Source of the DNA: JAHIKV01 sp963733145
GTDB lineage: Bacteria > Planctomycetota > Planctomycetia > Pirellulales > Thermoguttaceae
Direction: 5' to 3'
NCBI GenBank assembly: GCA_963733145.1
Contig: CAVTCJ010000004.1
Span: forward strand, 62,001 to 126,000
DNA: 64,000 nt
Shown: positions 34,394-45,578 of the stretch, in pieces
Numbering within the stretch: the stretch's first letter is position 1
How the letters are laid out: each line of letters opens with the position of its first letter
Program-made: the position numbers and the translations under genes
Notes under the pieces: model-generated
What the model saw: only the letters and a program-made list of their open reading frames with translations
Database searches by the model: none
Told to the model about the DNA's origin: nothing

Positions 34394-35839
34394 CTAGTAC
34401 CGCATAGTGACCCCGGCGGCCAGCGCGTCGGCAGAGATATTGCTGGTGACTTGCGTTCCGGCCAGCGAACCGACGCCGGGCAGGACCATCGGACCGGTGA
34501 CGGAGTTCTCGAACCCGTGCAGGTAGGTCAGCGAGAGGAGCAGCCGGTCGGTCAGCGAGTAGGTCACGCCCGTGGACACGATGTGCTGCACGATCAACGG
34601 CGAGGCGATGTTGAAGAAGGCCGCGTTTCCGTCGATCGGACTGTCGTTATAGGCGTAGCCGAACCGCAGAATCATGCGTTTGGTCGCCTGATATTGGGCG
34701 CCCATATTTACCGAGACAACGCTCCGCCAGCCGAGGCCGGTCACGGCGCCGGTGGGGCTATAGCCGGCCGGGTCGCCGTATCCGGCCGTGTTGTGATAAT
34801 CGAAGTAGCGCACGTCGCAGGCCAGCAACCACCGCTCGAAGCCGGTATATGCCGTACCCAGCGAGAGAATCATGGGATAGTCGAAATGGATTTTTTCCAA
34901 GTGCGGCATCCCGACCTCGTCGGAGGTGTTGTAACGGAACGGCTCGAACCACTGCGGGCTTTTGAACGAGAAACCGTACTGCCAACGTTCGTTGGCGGCG
35001 TAATAGACGCCCACCTGAAAACCACCGCCCCAGGCGTATCGCGTGGCGCAGCCGGCGGGATACCGCGCCGCCAGGCTGCCGTCGGCGTCGTCGGGAGCGG
35101 CAAAACTCAGCGGATCGGCCATGAGACGCCCCAGTGTGAGCGTAGGCCCGAATCCGATCGAGAGCTTCTCGGTGACGTCGTAGGCAACGGTGGGCACGAT
35201 CTGGAAGTATTGCGCTTCGGTATAAACGTGCCCGACTCCTCCCAGACCGCCGGGTTGATTGCTTTGCGGCATGAGTGCGGGATTGGTCGGATCGGCGGGG
35301 TAGTTCAGGCAGAGACCGGCGATTCCGAACACGCCGAAGCCGTAAGACCAAGGAGAACATTCGCATTTATGCACCCAGGCCATGCTGGGAATGGGGCAAA
35401 CGCCCGGCTCGCCGCCGGTCGAGCCGGCCAACGTGATGGGCGGCATTCCGCCGCCCAGCGCGCCGGCGGAGATCGAGGAGGAAAGGTTCTCGGTGGGCAG
35501 CAACAGTTCCAAACCGAAAGCGATTTCGGAACCCGGCAGGCCGCTGATCGAGGCCGGATTCCAGAGGATGGCGCCGATTGAATCGATGGGGGCCGCCGTG
35601 GCCGCTCCGCCCATCGCCCTGTTGATCGGTCCGGCGCCGTCCAGGGCGATGCCTTGCGCGGACGCCTCGCCCGCCAATGTGAGCGCCAGTATAGATGCGA
35701 AAATTACGCACCCGAACGGTCCTAGGGCCGGCGAATCAATAAGTGGGGGACTGTCCCAATTTTCGTTCGACGAAAATGGGACTGTCCCCTTCTGAAATGC
35801 GACAGTTATTAATTTGCCGATCCTTAGCGGACTGAACAC
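34394..35839 (-). CDS. FadL/TodX-type outer membrane transport protein
   Basis: Signal peptide 'GCVIFASILALTLAGEASAQ' and mature start 'GIALDGAGPINRAMGGAATA', then 'SIGAILWNPASISGLPGSEI', the NPA..S hallmark of the OMPP1/FadL family, and alternating beta strands to the terminal 'DALAAGVTMRY' with a C-terminal aromatic. It is a beta-barrel taking up hydrophobic compounds across the outer membrane. No ATG lies near the signal peptide; the best start is GTG 35839, behind GGGAGGGAG, which leaves ~45 residues before the signal, including 'QKGTVPFSSNENWDSP' encoded by a palindromic repeat. That leader may be an insertion that displaced the original start, so the 5' end is uncertain. Confidence 0.8.
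   Translation of the reverse strand: MFSPLRIGKLITVAFQKGTVPFSSNENWDSPPLIDSPALGPFGCVIFASILALTLAGEASAQGIALDGAGPINRAMGGAATAAPIDSIGAILWNPASISGLPGSEIAFGLELLLPTENLSSSISAGALGGGMPPITLAGSTGGEPGVCPIPSMAWVHKCECSPWSYGFGVFGIAGLCLNYPADPTNPALMPQSNQPGGLGGVGHVYTEAQYFQIVPTVAYDVTEKLSIGFGPTLTLGRLMADPLSFAAPDDADGSLAARYPAGCATRYAWGGGFQVGVYYAANERWQYGFSFKSPQWFEPFRYNTSDEVGMPHLEKIHFDYPMILSLGTAYTGFERWLLACDVRYFDYHNTAGYGDPAGYSPTGAVTGLGWRSVVSVNMGAQYQATKRMILRFGYAYNDSPIDGNAAFFNIASPLIVQHIVSTGVTYSLTDRLLLSLTYLHGFENSVTGPMVLPGVGSLAGTQVTSNISADALAAGVTMRY
35746..35789. repeat. GGGGACTGTCCC palindrome within the FadL leader
   Basis: GGGGACTGTCCCAATTTTCG and CGAAAATGGGACTGTCCCC are near-perfect reverse-complement arms around TTCGA. Same family as 32506-32543. 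Open in the FadL frame and translated as part of its pre-signal leader if GTG 35839 is the start. Confidence 0.8.
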
Positions 35840-36228
35840 GGCTCCCTCCCAAACGATGTGGATTTTGTAAAAATTACAAACCGACAGTCGCCCTGCTCGT
35901 TCAGCATCGGCGTCTGAGATTGTTAAACCGCACCTTATGTTCCGATTTAACCGCCCTGAGTCGCCCCCGACGATTGGTGAACGGGCTGTCTTCCGCTGCG
36001 TGCCGAAATGTATTTTCTTGCGGAGAATATCCGGCTTCCGCCGCCGGAAATGTTTGCCCAGAAGAGAGAACTTCACCCGCCGATATATGCGGCGCACGTT
36101 TTGGAAAATCGGAGTGGAAACGGGCGAAAAATACTAGCTTCGGAAAACCACATCCGGTAGGATCGGACAGAGATGGGCGGTTTACCGGGCTTCTTGTCTA
36201 TTGGGCACGAGACCTTGTCAGGGTTGTT

Positions 36229-37180
36229 ATGAGCATCACCATTTCCAAGTCGCGATTGTATGAGGAATACACAATACCCACGGATGGAAACCACTTTCTG
36301 TATGCGATGGCGATGATCCCCAAGCGGCCCCGGCGCGTGGTCTTCATACCTCCGCTGATCGGGGCCGGCGCCGCGCAAGGGCCGCTGACCTTCCGAAACA
36401 TGGTCCGCCGGGGCTGCATACTTCTTTCGTTTCAATATCGGGGACACCCGCGTTGCTCCGGCACGTTCGATCTTGACAAGAGCGTTGCCGACGTACGACG
36501 TGCCATGTTCTGGACGAGGGATTACGCGGAGGAACGGGGCCTACCCTTGCACGCCCTGACGCAGTGCTACGGCACCGTGCCGTTGCTCGCCCAGTTCGCG
36601 GGCGGCAAATGCGCGGTCGCCTTCAAGTCGATCAGCCTGGGTTCCGCGCTGGTCAGCATGGACCAAATCCTGCAAATCGACGACTTCGTACCCCACCTAT
36701 CACGCAATCTCGGCCTGGAATTGGACAAGGCCAGGTTGCTGGCAGGGCTGATCGGGCACAAGTTTGATTGGAACGGACCGTCATGCCGGGAAGCGCTCTA
36801 CGGATATTCTGACGAACATGTTTCCCAAACTGAACGTTACACGGGATTCTTTCGAGGAATTGTCGTACAGGCGAATGGACCTTGAGGCCACGTTGCTGCA
36901 ATTTTTGCAGGCGCGCTATTTCGACAACGTCAGAGTGCCCAGCTCGATCCCCTGCCACCTCTTCCTGGGATGCAGCGATTCCATAATGGGTCTTCATACG
37001 CCGGAGGGACGCAATCGCTATGAAGGACACGCCCGAAAGCTGATTCCGCACGCCGTGACGCACTATTACGACATTGACCATTTCGGCCGCGGGCCGGGCC
37101 GCGAGCCGCTGATCGAAGTCATGGCGGACGTTTGCGAGCAGAGCGAAGCCGCCGCGGATCACGCGCCGATCGAGGCGTAG
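36229..37180 (+). CDS. Alpha/beta hydrolase-like protein (frameshifted)
   Basis: From ATG 36229 ('MSITISKSRLYEEYTIPTDG'): 'RVVFIPPLIGAGAAQGPLTF', 'GCILLSFQYRGHPRCSGTFD' (oxyanion-side block), 'VADVRRAMFWTRDYA' and 'LHALTQCYGTVPLLAQFAGG', where the nucleophile elbow reads QCYGT, so Cys stands in place of the usual Ser. Near 36795 the frame changes and 'LTNMFPKLNVTRDSFEELSY' then 'PCHLFLGCSDSIMGLH' and 'THYYDIDHFGRG' finish the fold, with the late Asp and His. About 317 residues. The methyltransferase gene follows after 24 bases; such pairs are known for a hydrolase linked to a putative methyltransferase, but the reaction is unknown. The break may be an indel error. Confidence 0.62.
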
Positions 37181-37204
37181 CAGATCGATTTTTGGAGTAC
37201 GCCG

Positions 37205-38230
37205 ATGAAACCGCTACTTCATTTTTGGAACAAACAGTACCGCATTGATCCGCCTTTGGAAGACGACACCTGGTTCCGCGACCTGCTCAACCGGCGTGTG
37301 GTCGGCAAGTTGTTGAATACTTTTCCCCGCGCGGCGACGCGGCTGTTCGCCAGGAGCCGGGGGGAATTGGCGCAAAGACTTTGCGTCGACATGGAAGGCG
37401 GATCGTATCGCGTCCTTCGCGCGATGTACGACTTCAACGACCCCGACCGCCGCGGGGACCTCCTCAACCGGATTCTCATGCAGTCTCCCGCCGCCAAGGC
37501 CGCCAGAAACCGCCGTGCGCTCGCCGAGCAGATGCTCGGCGCCTGCCTGGGAGAGCAACCGGCCGACGCGCCGCTGCTCGTGCTCGCGCTCGGCGGAGGC
37601 GACGGAAACATCGAAGCCGGCGCCATCTCCCGCTCGTCCAGAGAGAACGTCTATTATTGCTCGGTGGACAAGGACGAAAAGGCGGTTGAGGAGAACCGTC
37701 GAGTTATGCAACGTTACGGGCTGGCGGGGCGCGGTTTCGTGTTCACCGGCGACGTTGCCGAAAAGCACGATTTGCAGGCGGTCCTGGAAGGCGCCCGACG
37801 GCGCTTCGATGTCCCCTTCGACGGAGTGGGAATCGCCGTCTGTCACGGAATCGCCGAATACATGGACCTCGGACTCCCCGGCAACGATACCCTCTCACGG
37901 ATGCTGAAGGCCGTGCTGGCCTGCATGCGCGAGGAAGGCAATCTCATCATTAGTCAAACCGATTTCCATGACCGCGTGAAATTCGTGGAGCGCGGCCTGC
38001 AATGGAAAATGCGCCTCCGCGACAGGAAAGAATTGGAAGCGGAACTCGAAAAAGCCGGGTGGCAAATCGCCCTCTGCGACCACGAACCAATGCGTTTGAT
38101 CACCATGTGCGTGGCCGTCAAGTCAAATCGGCCGTACCGGCGGATCGACAGTCCCAGCTACGTTCGCCGTCCCCACGCCGAACGGCCGGCTCGCGGGAGT
38201 TCCCGCGCCGTCGCGGCAGGGGTCCGGTAA
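37205..38230 (+). CDS. Class I SAM-dependent methyltransferase-like protein
   Basis: 341 residues from ATG 37205, with GGAG 7 bases upstream. The SAM site is 'LLVLALGGGDGNIEAGAI' followed by 'VYYCSVDKDEKAVEENRRVM' (acidic end of strand 2) and 'GVGIAVCHGIAEYMDLGL'; 'EEGNLIISQTDFHDRVKF' and 'LEKAGWQIALCDHEPMRLIT' complete the Rossmann-like domain. The first ~110 residues are a separate helical domain. The last ~30 residues (RRPHAERPARGSSR region) are low-complexity and may be read-through into GC-rich repeat. It is the likely partner of the preceding hydrolase. It resembles the putative-methyltransferase family found next to or fused with hydrolases. Substrate unknown. Confidence 0.72.
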   Translation: MKPLLHFWNKQYRIDPPLEDDTWFRDLLNRRVVGKLLNTFPRAATRLFARSRGELAQRLCVDMEGGSYRVLRAMYDFNDPDRRGDLLNRILMQSPAAKAARNRRALAEQMLGACLGEQPADAPLLVLALGGGDGNIEAGAISRSSRENVYYCSVDKDEKAVEENRRVMQRYGLAGRGFVFTGDVAEKHDLQAVLEGARRRFDVPFDGVGIAVCHGIAEYMDLGLPGNDTLSRMLKAVLACMREEGNLIISQTDFHDRVKFVERGLQWKMRLRDRKELEAELEKAGWQIALCDHEPMRLITMCVAVKSNRPYRRIDSPSYVRRPHAERPARGSSRAVAAGVR

Positions 38231-38434
38231 GGATTCTGCGGATTCCACCGGAAATAGCGGTTCGGTCGGGTACGCCGCAACGGCGAAATTCGACCGAACC
38301 GTCTCTGGGACTGAATCGCGGCATTTTTCCCGCCTTTGCCGCGGTTTTCTGGCCCACTTAAAGCTAAGATTTTTAAGGTAATCGGCGGCAATAGCTTAAC
38401 CTCTATTCGACATTTAGTGGGCGACCAAGAATAA

Positions 38435-38499
38435 CTTGTGGCACAGCCGCCCTCGGCTGTGTGGAATCGTCCAAGACAACCGAGGGCGGTTGTCCTACA
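38435..38499. repeat. GCACAGCCGCCCTCGGCTGT inverted repeat
   Basis: CTTGTGGCACAGCCGCCCTC pairs with GAGGGCGGTTGTCCTACA around a short loop. A second whole copy is at 51293-51358 and a half copy at 7381-7406. An imperfect GGTTCGGTCGGG...CGACCGAACC hairpin (about 38260-38302) precedes it. No gene in 38231-38608. Confidence 0.7.
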
Positions 38500-38608
38500 T
38501 ATACTTAAGTTGTTTTTGGCCGGGAACTTACTGGGTGAAAGTCAATACCCGGCCCGTCGTCTGTGCGCGGCAGGCTGTAATCGGCGACAGCATCCCATAT
38601 TCGCTTCG

Positions 38609-41600
38609 ATGAACGAAACCTTCGCCAATGCCGCATATCTTTCCACCGAAACGCCGGTTCCCACGCCGGTTTCGGCAAGACTGATCGGCAATCGTTTTCG
38701 GGTCGTAAGACTGTTGAAGAAGGAACGGGCCGCCGAGCATTTCCTGGCCGAGGACGTGCACGACGGCGCCGCGGTCGTCGTCGCCTGCCGGACTTCGTCC
38801 CATCTCTCGCCCGGAGCAAGGCAACGCGTCGAATACGAAGCACAACTCCTTGGCGGCCTCAACTGTCCCGAGCTGACTCGCGTATTAGACTTCGGTCAGG
38901 ACGGGGAGACGTTCTACGTCGTACGGCCTTATGTTCCCGGCATTTCGCTCCGCCGCGCCTGCTTGGCGGGCCTCTCGATTTTCAGGATACGCTGGCGGTG
39001 GGGAAGTCTCTGTTTTCGGCGTTGGCCGCACTTCACTCCCAAGGCATACTGCACCACGATATTCGGCCGGCCAACCTGATCCTGGACGATAAATCCCCGT
39101 TGCACCGCGCCATACTGACCGATTTCAGCGTCAATTGCTGTTTCCGCCCCAAGGAGATTTCGGCGGAGGAGTTGATCGAGGCGGCGGTGTACCGTTCGCC
39201 CGAATACGCCGGCTCGCTGAAATACGACGTCGCCGAACCGTCCGACTTGTACTCGGCCGGCATCGTGCTCTTCGAGTGTCTGGCGGGCCATCCGCCCTTC
39301 TCCGGCGACAACGTGGGCGACACCTTGCTGCTGCACATGACCGCCTGCGTCCCCGAATTGCGAAACCTGGGCGGGCCCATCCCCCGCGCCATGGACGAAC
39401 TGGTGCAACGGCTGTTGCATAAGGACCCGCGCGATCGTTATCAAAGCGCCGAGGCCGTGCTGATGGATTTGAATGCCATCGCGGAAGCGGCGTTGCGCGG
39501 CACGGCCGATCCGTCCTGCGTAGTCGGCTGTCACGACCGCCGGACGACCCTGACCGAGCCTGCTTTTGTGGGACGCCGGGACGAATTAGAGCAACTCGAA
39601 AAACAAATCCGCCGCGCCTCGGCCGGAGAAGCGGGGCTGGTGGTGATAGAGGCCGAGTCCGGCGGCGGCAAGTCCAGGTTGCTGACCGAGATCGCCCAGC
39701 GCGGATTGCAGGCCGGAATGTGGATTCTCCGCGGACAAGGCTCACAACAGGTCGGCCAGCAACCGTATCGGATTCTCAGCGGCATCGTAGACAATCTGAT
39801 CGCCGCCGCCGGAACGTCGCCGGAGTTTGCCAAGGCGCTGTACGACGGGTTGGGCGACAACGTCAACTCCGTCGCCGACGCGCTGCCGAAATTGGCCGAC
39901 GCCTTGGGATGGAAGACCTCGAAAATCACCGGCCCGGCGGCGTTCGCCGAGACCAGAAGCATCCAAGCCCTCGTGGCGGCTGCTCGACTTTCTCGGCTCG
40001 GGCGAGCGGCCGGTAATGATAGTTCTGGACGACTGCCAGTGGGCGGACGAGATGACGCTCAAGGTGTTGGCCCGCTGGCAATCGGGTCCTGCCGCGGCAA
40101 CGCGGGCGCCGTCGAGGATATTGCTGATTGTGGCATACCGTTCGGAGGAAGTCTACGAGGAACATCTCTTGCGTCGGATGCGGCCTTCTCTCCATCTGAA
40201 ACTTGCCCCTTTCAGCGCGGAGGAAGTGCGGCGGCTGACCGAGTCAATGGCCGGGCCTTTGCCCGCCGAGGCCATCGACGTCGTTTCCCGGCTGTCCGAC
40301 GGCAGCCCTTTCATGGCCTCCGCGGTGTTGCGGGGGATGGTGGAGTCCGGCGCGCTGGTGGCCGCCGCAGCGGGCTGGCGCATCGAACCGCACGCCCTGG
40401 CCGATCTGCGCTCGTCGTCCCAGGCGGCCGGATTCCTTTCCCGGCGTTTGGAACTCCTCCCGCGGGAGGCGATCGACCTGATGACGGTCGGCGCGATGAT
40501 GGGAAAAGAGTTCGATCTGCGGTTGGTCGCGAAGATTGCCGGAATACCTTCCGGCGAGGTCGAGGGGGTGCTGGAAGAGGCCCGCGTCCGACATTTCATC
40601 TGGACGCACCCCGAGAGCGCGAAATGCACCTTCGTGCATGACAAGGTTCGCGAGGCCCTGCTCTCGCGGCTGGAGCTCGGAGCGCTGTCGCGAGTTGCAT
40701 GGCGATATTGCCCGGCTGCTGCAAGGCGAGGCCCCGAACCGGGTATTCGATCTGGCTTACCATTTTGCCGAGGCCGGAGAAATTGCCAAGGCGCTTCCCT
40801 TACGCCTTGGCGGCGGCCGAGCAGTCGCGCGCCGAGCACGCCCTGGAGATCGCCGAGCAGCAATATCTCATCGCCAAACGGGCCGAGCGGTTGGTCGACA
40901 AGCCCACTTGGTATCTGATCCTGCAAGGCCTGGGCGAGGTGCTGATGCTTCGCGGGCGGTACGATGAAGCCCGGGAAACACTGCTTGCGGCGGCGAAGGT
41001 GGCCGAGGGAAATTACGCGATCGCGCAGATCACCGGCCAGCTTGGCGAATTGGACTTCAAGCAAGGCGAGATGGGAAAAGCCACCCACATGCTGGAGAAC
41101 GCGCTGCAGCGTCCTGGGATGCTCCTATCCGCCGCGCTGGTTGAGGGCACACCTCATGCTCGTCTGGGAGGCGGGCGTTCAAATTGCGCACACGCTGTTG
41201 CCGGGATGGTCGCCCACACCGCAAACGCCGAGAGCCTTCGGAGTTGGTCCTGCTTGAACTGCGCCTGCACACGCGGCTGGGATACACCTACTGGTTCACA
41301 CAGGGCAAGGTGATTACCTTCTTCGTGCATCTCCACGGCATGAACCTCTCGGAGCGCTATGCGCCCAGCCTGGAGTTGGCGCAGTTCTATTCCGAACACG
41401 TCATGGGGATGACGATTTTCGGACTGTTTAACCGGGCGTATGCATACGCGAATAAATCCTTTGATATTCGGCGCTCATTGGGCGACGTTTGGGGGCAAGG
41501 GCAATCGCTCAGTTTCCATGGCTGCGCATTATATGCGGCTTCGCGATTCAAAGAGGCCATCGAGAAATGCCGCGAAGCCGTTCATCTGCTGGAACGCACC

Positions 41601-44587
41601 GGGGACCACTGGGAAGAGAGCATCGCCCGCTATCAAATCGCCGCCTCGCTCTATCGGCTGGGAAGATTGCGCGAGGCGATGCAGGAAGCACAGGACATAC
41701 ACCGGTCGGGAATGGAGTTCGGCGAAGCACAGGCCGCCGGAATCAGCATGGACGTTTGGGCTATGGCCACCGGCGGCAGGGTGCCGGAGGAAATACTCGA
41801 AGCGGAAGTCGACCGCCAACGGCCCGACGCGCAGGGCAAAATCCAAGTCCTCTTGGCAAAAGGCGTGCAACAGATGGGGGCCGGCCGGTACGAACGGGCG
41901 GCGGCCACTTTCCAGGAGGCCGTGGACATCGGCGACCAACAACTCGGCCTGGCCAATGCCTACACGGCATCCAATCGGCCCTGGCTCGCCACGGCCCTGC
42001 GCCGCCAGGCGGAAACCGACTCGAGCATGGTCCCCACCAGGCGCAAACGCCTGCTGATCCGCGCCGAAAAGGTTGCCCGCCAGGCGGTGCGCATTTCTCG
42101 CCGACTGCAAAACGAACGGCCGCACGCGCTGCGCGAGTTGGCCTTAATTCGGGCATTCAAGGCAAAACCTACCGCGTGCGGCGTTTGTTGGACAAGAGTC
42201 TGGCCGTCGCCGGGCGTCAAAACGCCCGCTATGAATATGCTCAAACCCTTTTGGTCCGCGGCAAACTGGGCCGGGAACTCGGCTGGGACAAAGCCGACGA
42301 ACAGGTCCGCGAAGCCGAAGCGCTGCTTCAAGAGATGACGATTCCCGAGGAAATCGCCGACCCCAACGGGAAACGCTCCTTGGAGCCGGCCTCCCTCTCC
42401 TTGTCCGACCGGTTCGAGACGGTGCTGGACGCCGGTCGCTCGATCGCCTCGGCTCTTTCGCCGGACGCAATCTTCAACGAAGCCGCCGCCGCCGCGGTCC
42501 GTCTCCTCCGCGTCGAGCACTGTTCGGTGATGGAGATTGTACGGGAAGACGGCGGAGAGGAGTTTCGGGTCATATCCGGTCCCGCCGTCGATGGATTCCG
42601 CGTTGCTCGGCTGCGCGAGGCGTTGAAAGCGGGCAGGGCCATTACCTACGCCGTGCCCGCCGGAGAGGAAGCCACCAGCGCCACGACCGCCCAGGAAGAC
42701 CGCTCCGCGCTGTGCGTGCCGGTGCTGGTCCGCGGCCGCCCGGCGGCGTGTATGTACGTCGCCCACGAACAAGTTCACGACCTGTTCGGCCCCGACGAAG
42801 AGCGGCTGGCCAATTTCATCGCCACCATCGCCGGCGCCGCGCTGGAAAACGCCGAGGGGTTCCAGCAACTCCAGCAATTGAACGAGACTTTGGAAGCGCG
42901 GGTCGCCGAGCGGACCGCCGCCGCCGAGGCCCGCGCCGAGAACTGGCCGTCTCGAACCGCGAACTGGAACTGCTGACCACCGACCTGCGCCGGACCGAGG
43001 AGCAATTGCGGGTGGCGAAGGAGGCCGCCGAAGCGGCCAACGAGGCGAAAAGCAAGTTCCTCGCCATGATGAGCCACGAAATCCGCACGCCCATGAACGG
43101 CGTCGTAGGCATGGCCGAGCTGGCGATGGCCACCTCCCTGACTCCCGAACAGCGACGTTATCTCAACGTCGTCAAGCTCTCGGCCGATTGCCTGCTGAAC
43201 CTGATCAACGACATCCTCGACTTCTCCAAGATCGAGGCGGGACGGATGGAACTGGAAAGCATCCCCTTCGACGTCCGCGAAGTGGTGGGGGATTCGGCCC
43301 AATTGCTGACCATCCGCGCGGCCGAAAAGAACGTCGATCTCTTCTTCCGCGTGGCCCCCGACGTGCCCGAGACGCTGCTCGGCGATCCGGGCCGGGTGCG
43401 CCAAATCCTGGTCAATCTCCTTGGAAACGCCGTCAAGTTTACCGAACAGGGCGAAGTCTTCGCCGAAGTCCGGCTGGAACGGCGCACGGAGCAAACCGTA
43501 TCCCTGCACTGCTCGGTCGCCGACACCGGTATCGGCATACCGGCCGACAAATTGGGCTGCCTCTTCGAGTCGTTCAGCCAGGTCGATCGGTCCACCACGC
43601 GGCGCTTCGGCGGCACCGGGCTGGGACTGGCGATCTCCGCCAAACTGGTCGTTCTGATGGGCGGGAAAATCTGGGTGGAAAGCGCAGCCGGGCAAGGGCA
43701 GCACCTTCCATTTCACGGCCGATTTCAACCCGGCCGGCGGCGCGGTCTCCGCCGCGCCCGGCCTGCCATCCGAACTTCACCTGCTGCCCGTCCTGCTCGT
43801 CTCCGCTCATCCCCGACGCCGGCCGATCTACGCGGAAGCGTTGTCACGCTACGGGATGCAGCCGGTTCCGGTGGCCGACGTCGAGTCGGCCCGGGCCGAA
43901 ATCGACCGCGCCGCAACGGCGGGAACGCCCTACCGGCTGGCGATCGTCGACGCCGCCGTAGACAAGGGGAACTGCTGGCCGCTGATCGACCGAATCCACA
44001 AGGACGAAACGCGCCCTGCGTGTGCGATCATTGTCCTGGTCTCCGCCGGTCAAGCGCGGATTCCGGATCATTACCGCCGCTTGCCGGGGATACAATTCCT
44101 CACGAAACCGGCCACGTATTCCGAATTGATCGACGCCGCGGCATCGCTTCTCGGCGTTGGCCGCAAAAATTCCGCCGCCGATGGCGCGGCCGAAAAACCG
44201 GTCCGCAGCCTGCATATCCTCTTGGCGGAAGATGGATTGGTGAATCAAGAGGTCGCGGCCGGACTGCTCGAAATGCAGGGCCACACCGTCGAGGTTGCCG
44301 AAACCGGCCGAAAAGCGCTCGAAGCCCTGGAACGGAGCGCCTTCGATCTCGTGCTGATGGACCTGGAGATGCCGGAAATGGACGGCATGGAGGCCGCCGC
44401 GGCGATCCGCGACCGGGAACGCACCAGCGGCGGACACGTCCCCATCGTCGCCATGACCGCTCACGCGCTGATGGGATTCCGCGAGCGCTGCCTGCAAGCC
44501 GGCATGGACGACTTCATCACCAAGCCGATCAAGCCCGAGGAATTGTACCGAGTTGTTCGGGAAGCCGCGACGCGGCAGACGGCGTAA
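38609..44587 (+). CDS. Giant serine/threonine-kinase-like / AAA ATPase / TPR / GAF / sensor histidine kinase / receiver protein (about eight frameshifts)
   Basis: The joined frames read as one ~1990-residue protein of the trifunctional STK-ATPase-histidine kinase type. Order: kinase-like domain (38609-39500; 'HHDIRPANLIL' and 'LTDFSVNC', DFS for DFG, with no clear Lys at 'VVVACRTS'); AAA domain ('FVGRRDELEQLEK', Walker A 'AESGGGKSRLL', Walker B 'MIVLDDCQWADE'); helical TPR-like region (40700-42350); GAF (42410-42870); HisKA ('MMSHEIRTPMNG', phospho-His) and HATPase ('NAVKFTEQGE', 'DTGIGIPADKL', 'FGGTGLGLAIS'); receiver to 44587 ('DLVLMDLEMPEMDG'). Breaks lie near 38985, 39965, 40695, 40785, 41125, 42140, 42935 and 43700; several are homopolymer changes (CCC to CC, GG to GGG). 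Likely cytoplasmic signalling; partner and signal unknown. Confidence 0.75.
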
Positions 44588-44747
44588 GCAGTTGGAACGC
44601 CCAATTTAGCCCCCGGTGAATTTCCGGTAGGCAAAGTGCTTTGGCCGTTGGTAGGACGATGGAACCGCACGTGAATCAATGGTTTACGGCATCCCCCTTG
44701 CCCCAATAGATCAGCGCCATACAATACTTTCGATGCCACTCGGAAAA

Positions 44748-44830
44748 GTAGGGTGGGCCAAGCGAAGCGCAGCCCCACCACCAGTTTTCCCGCAGTTGGT
44801 GGGGCTGCGATTCGCTTGACCCACCCTACT
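44748..44830. repeat. AGTAGGGTGGGCC inverted repeat
   Basis: AGTAGGGTGGGCCAAGCGAA with an inner GCAGCCCCACCA pairs with its reverse complement ending GACCCACCCTACT. It fills the middle of the 300-base gap between the sensor kinase and the HAD gene. Confidence 0.7.
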
Positions 44831-44886
44831 CGGACTGCCCGCAATACAACTGTCGTGTAGCGGCGTAAGCTATACATCCGGCAACG

Positions 44887-45537
44887 ATGCAGAAAATGTC
44901 TCAAAGAGAATCGAACAGATCGATCCCGATCACGACGTTGTTTCTGGACGTCGGCGGCGTGCTGCTGACCAAAGGCTGGGGCCGTCAATCCCGGACCCTG
45001 GCCGCGAAGGAGTTCGGCCTCGACTATGAGGATTTTGAAGAGCGGCATCACCTGACCTTCGATACCTACGAAGAGGGCAAACTTACGCTGGACGAATACC
45101 TGACGCGGACGGTGTTCCACGCGGAGCGGGCGTTTACACGGGAGCAATTCCGCAATTTCATGCTCGCCCAGTCGCAACCTCATCCGGAAATGATCGAGCT
45201 GGTCCGCAATCTCAAGTCGCGATACGGATTGAAGATCGCCGTGGTCAACAACGAAGCCCGCGAATTGAATACGTACCGGATCGAAAAGTTCAAACTTAAT
45301 GAGTTGGCGGACTTTTTCATTTCGTCCTGTTTTGTCCACTGCCGCAAACCCGACGCGGACATCTTTCGCCTGGCGCTGGACATCTCCCAGACGCCGGCCG
45401 GGCAGGTCGTCTACATCGACGACCAGCCGATGTTCGTCCAGGTCGCGGAAGGTCTGGGGATTCGCGGCATCCATCATACGAATTACCGGTCCACGCGCGC
45501 GACGCTGGCGTCGCTCGGATTGCGAAACGGCGAATGA
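44887..45537 (+). CDS. HAD-superfamily hydrolase
   Basis: 216 residues. 'TTLFLDVGGVLLTKGWG' gives the HAD nucleophile Asp (DVGGVL, as in the YihX/epoxide-hydrolase-N-terminal-like group), 'KIAVVNNEARELN' is the motif II region, 'CRKPDADIFRLAL' motif III Lys, and 'VVYIDDQPMFVQVAEGLGIR' motif IV. A helical cap lies between motifs I and II. These enzymes usually hydrolyse small phosphate esters such as sugar phosphates. It stands 140 bases before ackA on the same strand, with a palindrome between, so a link to the phosphoketolase genes is possible but unproven. Start at 44887 or the ATG at 44896. Confidence 0.83.
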   Translation: MQKMSQRESNRSIPITTLFLDVGGVLLTKGWGRQSRTLAAKEFGLDYEDFEERHHLTFDTYEEGKLTLDEYLTRTVFHAERAFTREQFRNFMLAQSQPHPEMIELVRNLKSRYGLKIAVVNNEARELNTYRIEKFKLNELADFFISSCFVHCRKPDADIFRLALDISQTPAGQVVYIDDQPMFVQVAEGLGIRGIHHTNYRSTRATLASLGLRNGE

Positions 45538-45578
45538 TGAAAACGAACCGCGTCAAAATATGTCGCTTGGTTATTCAT

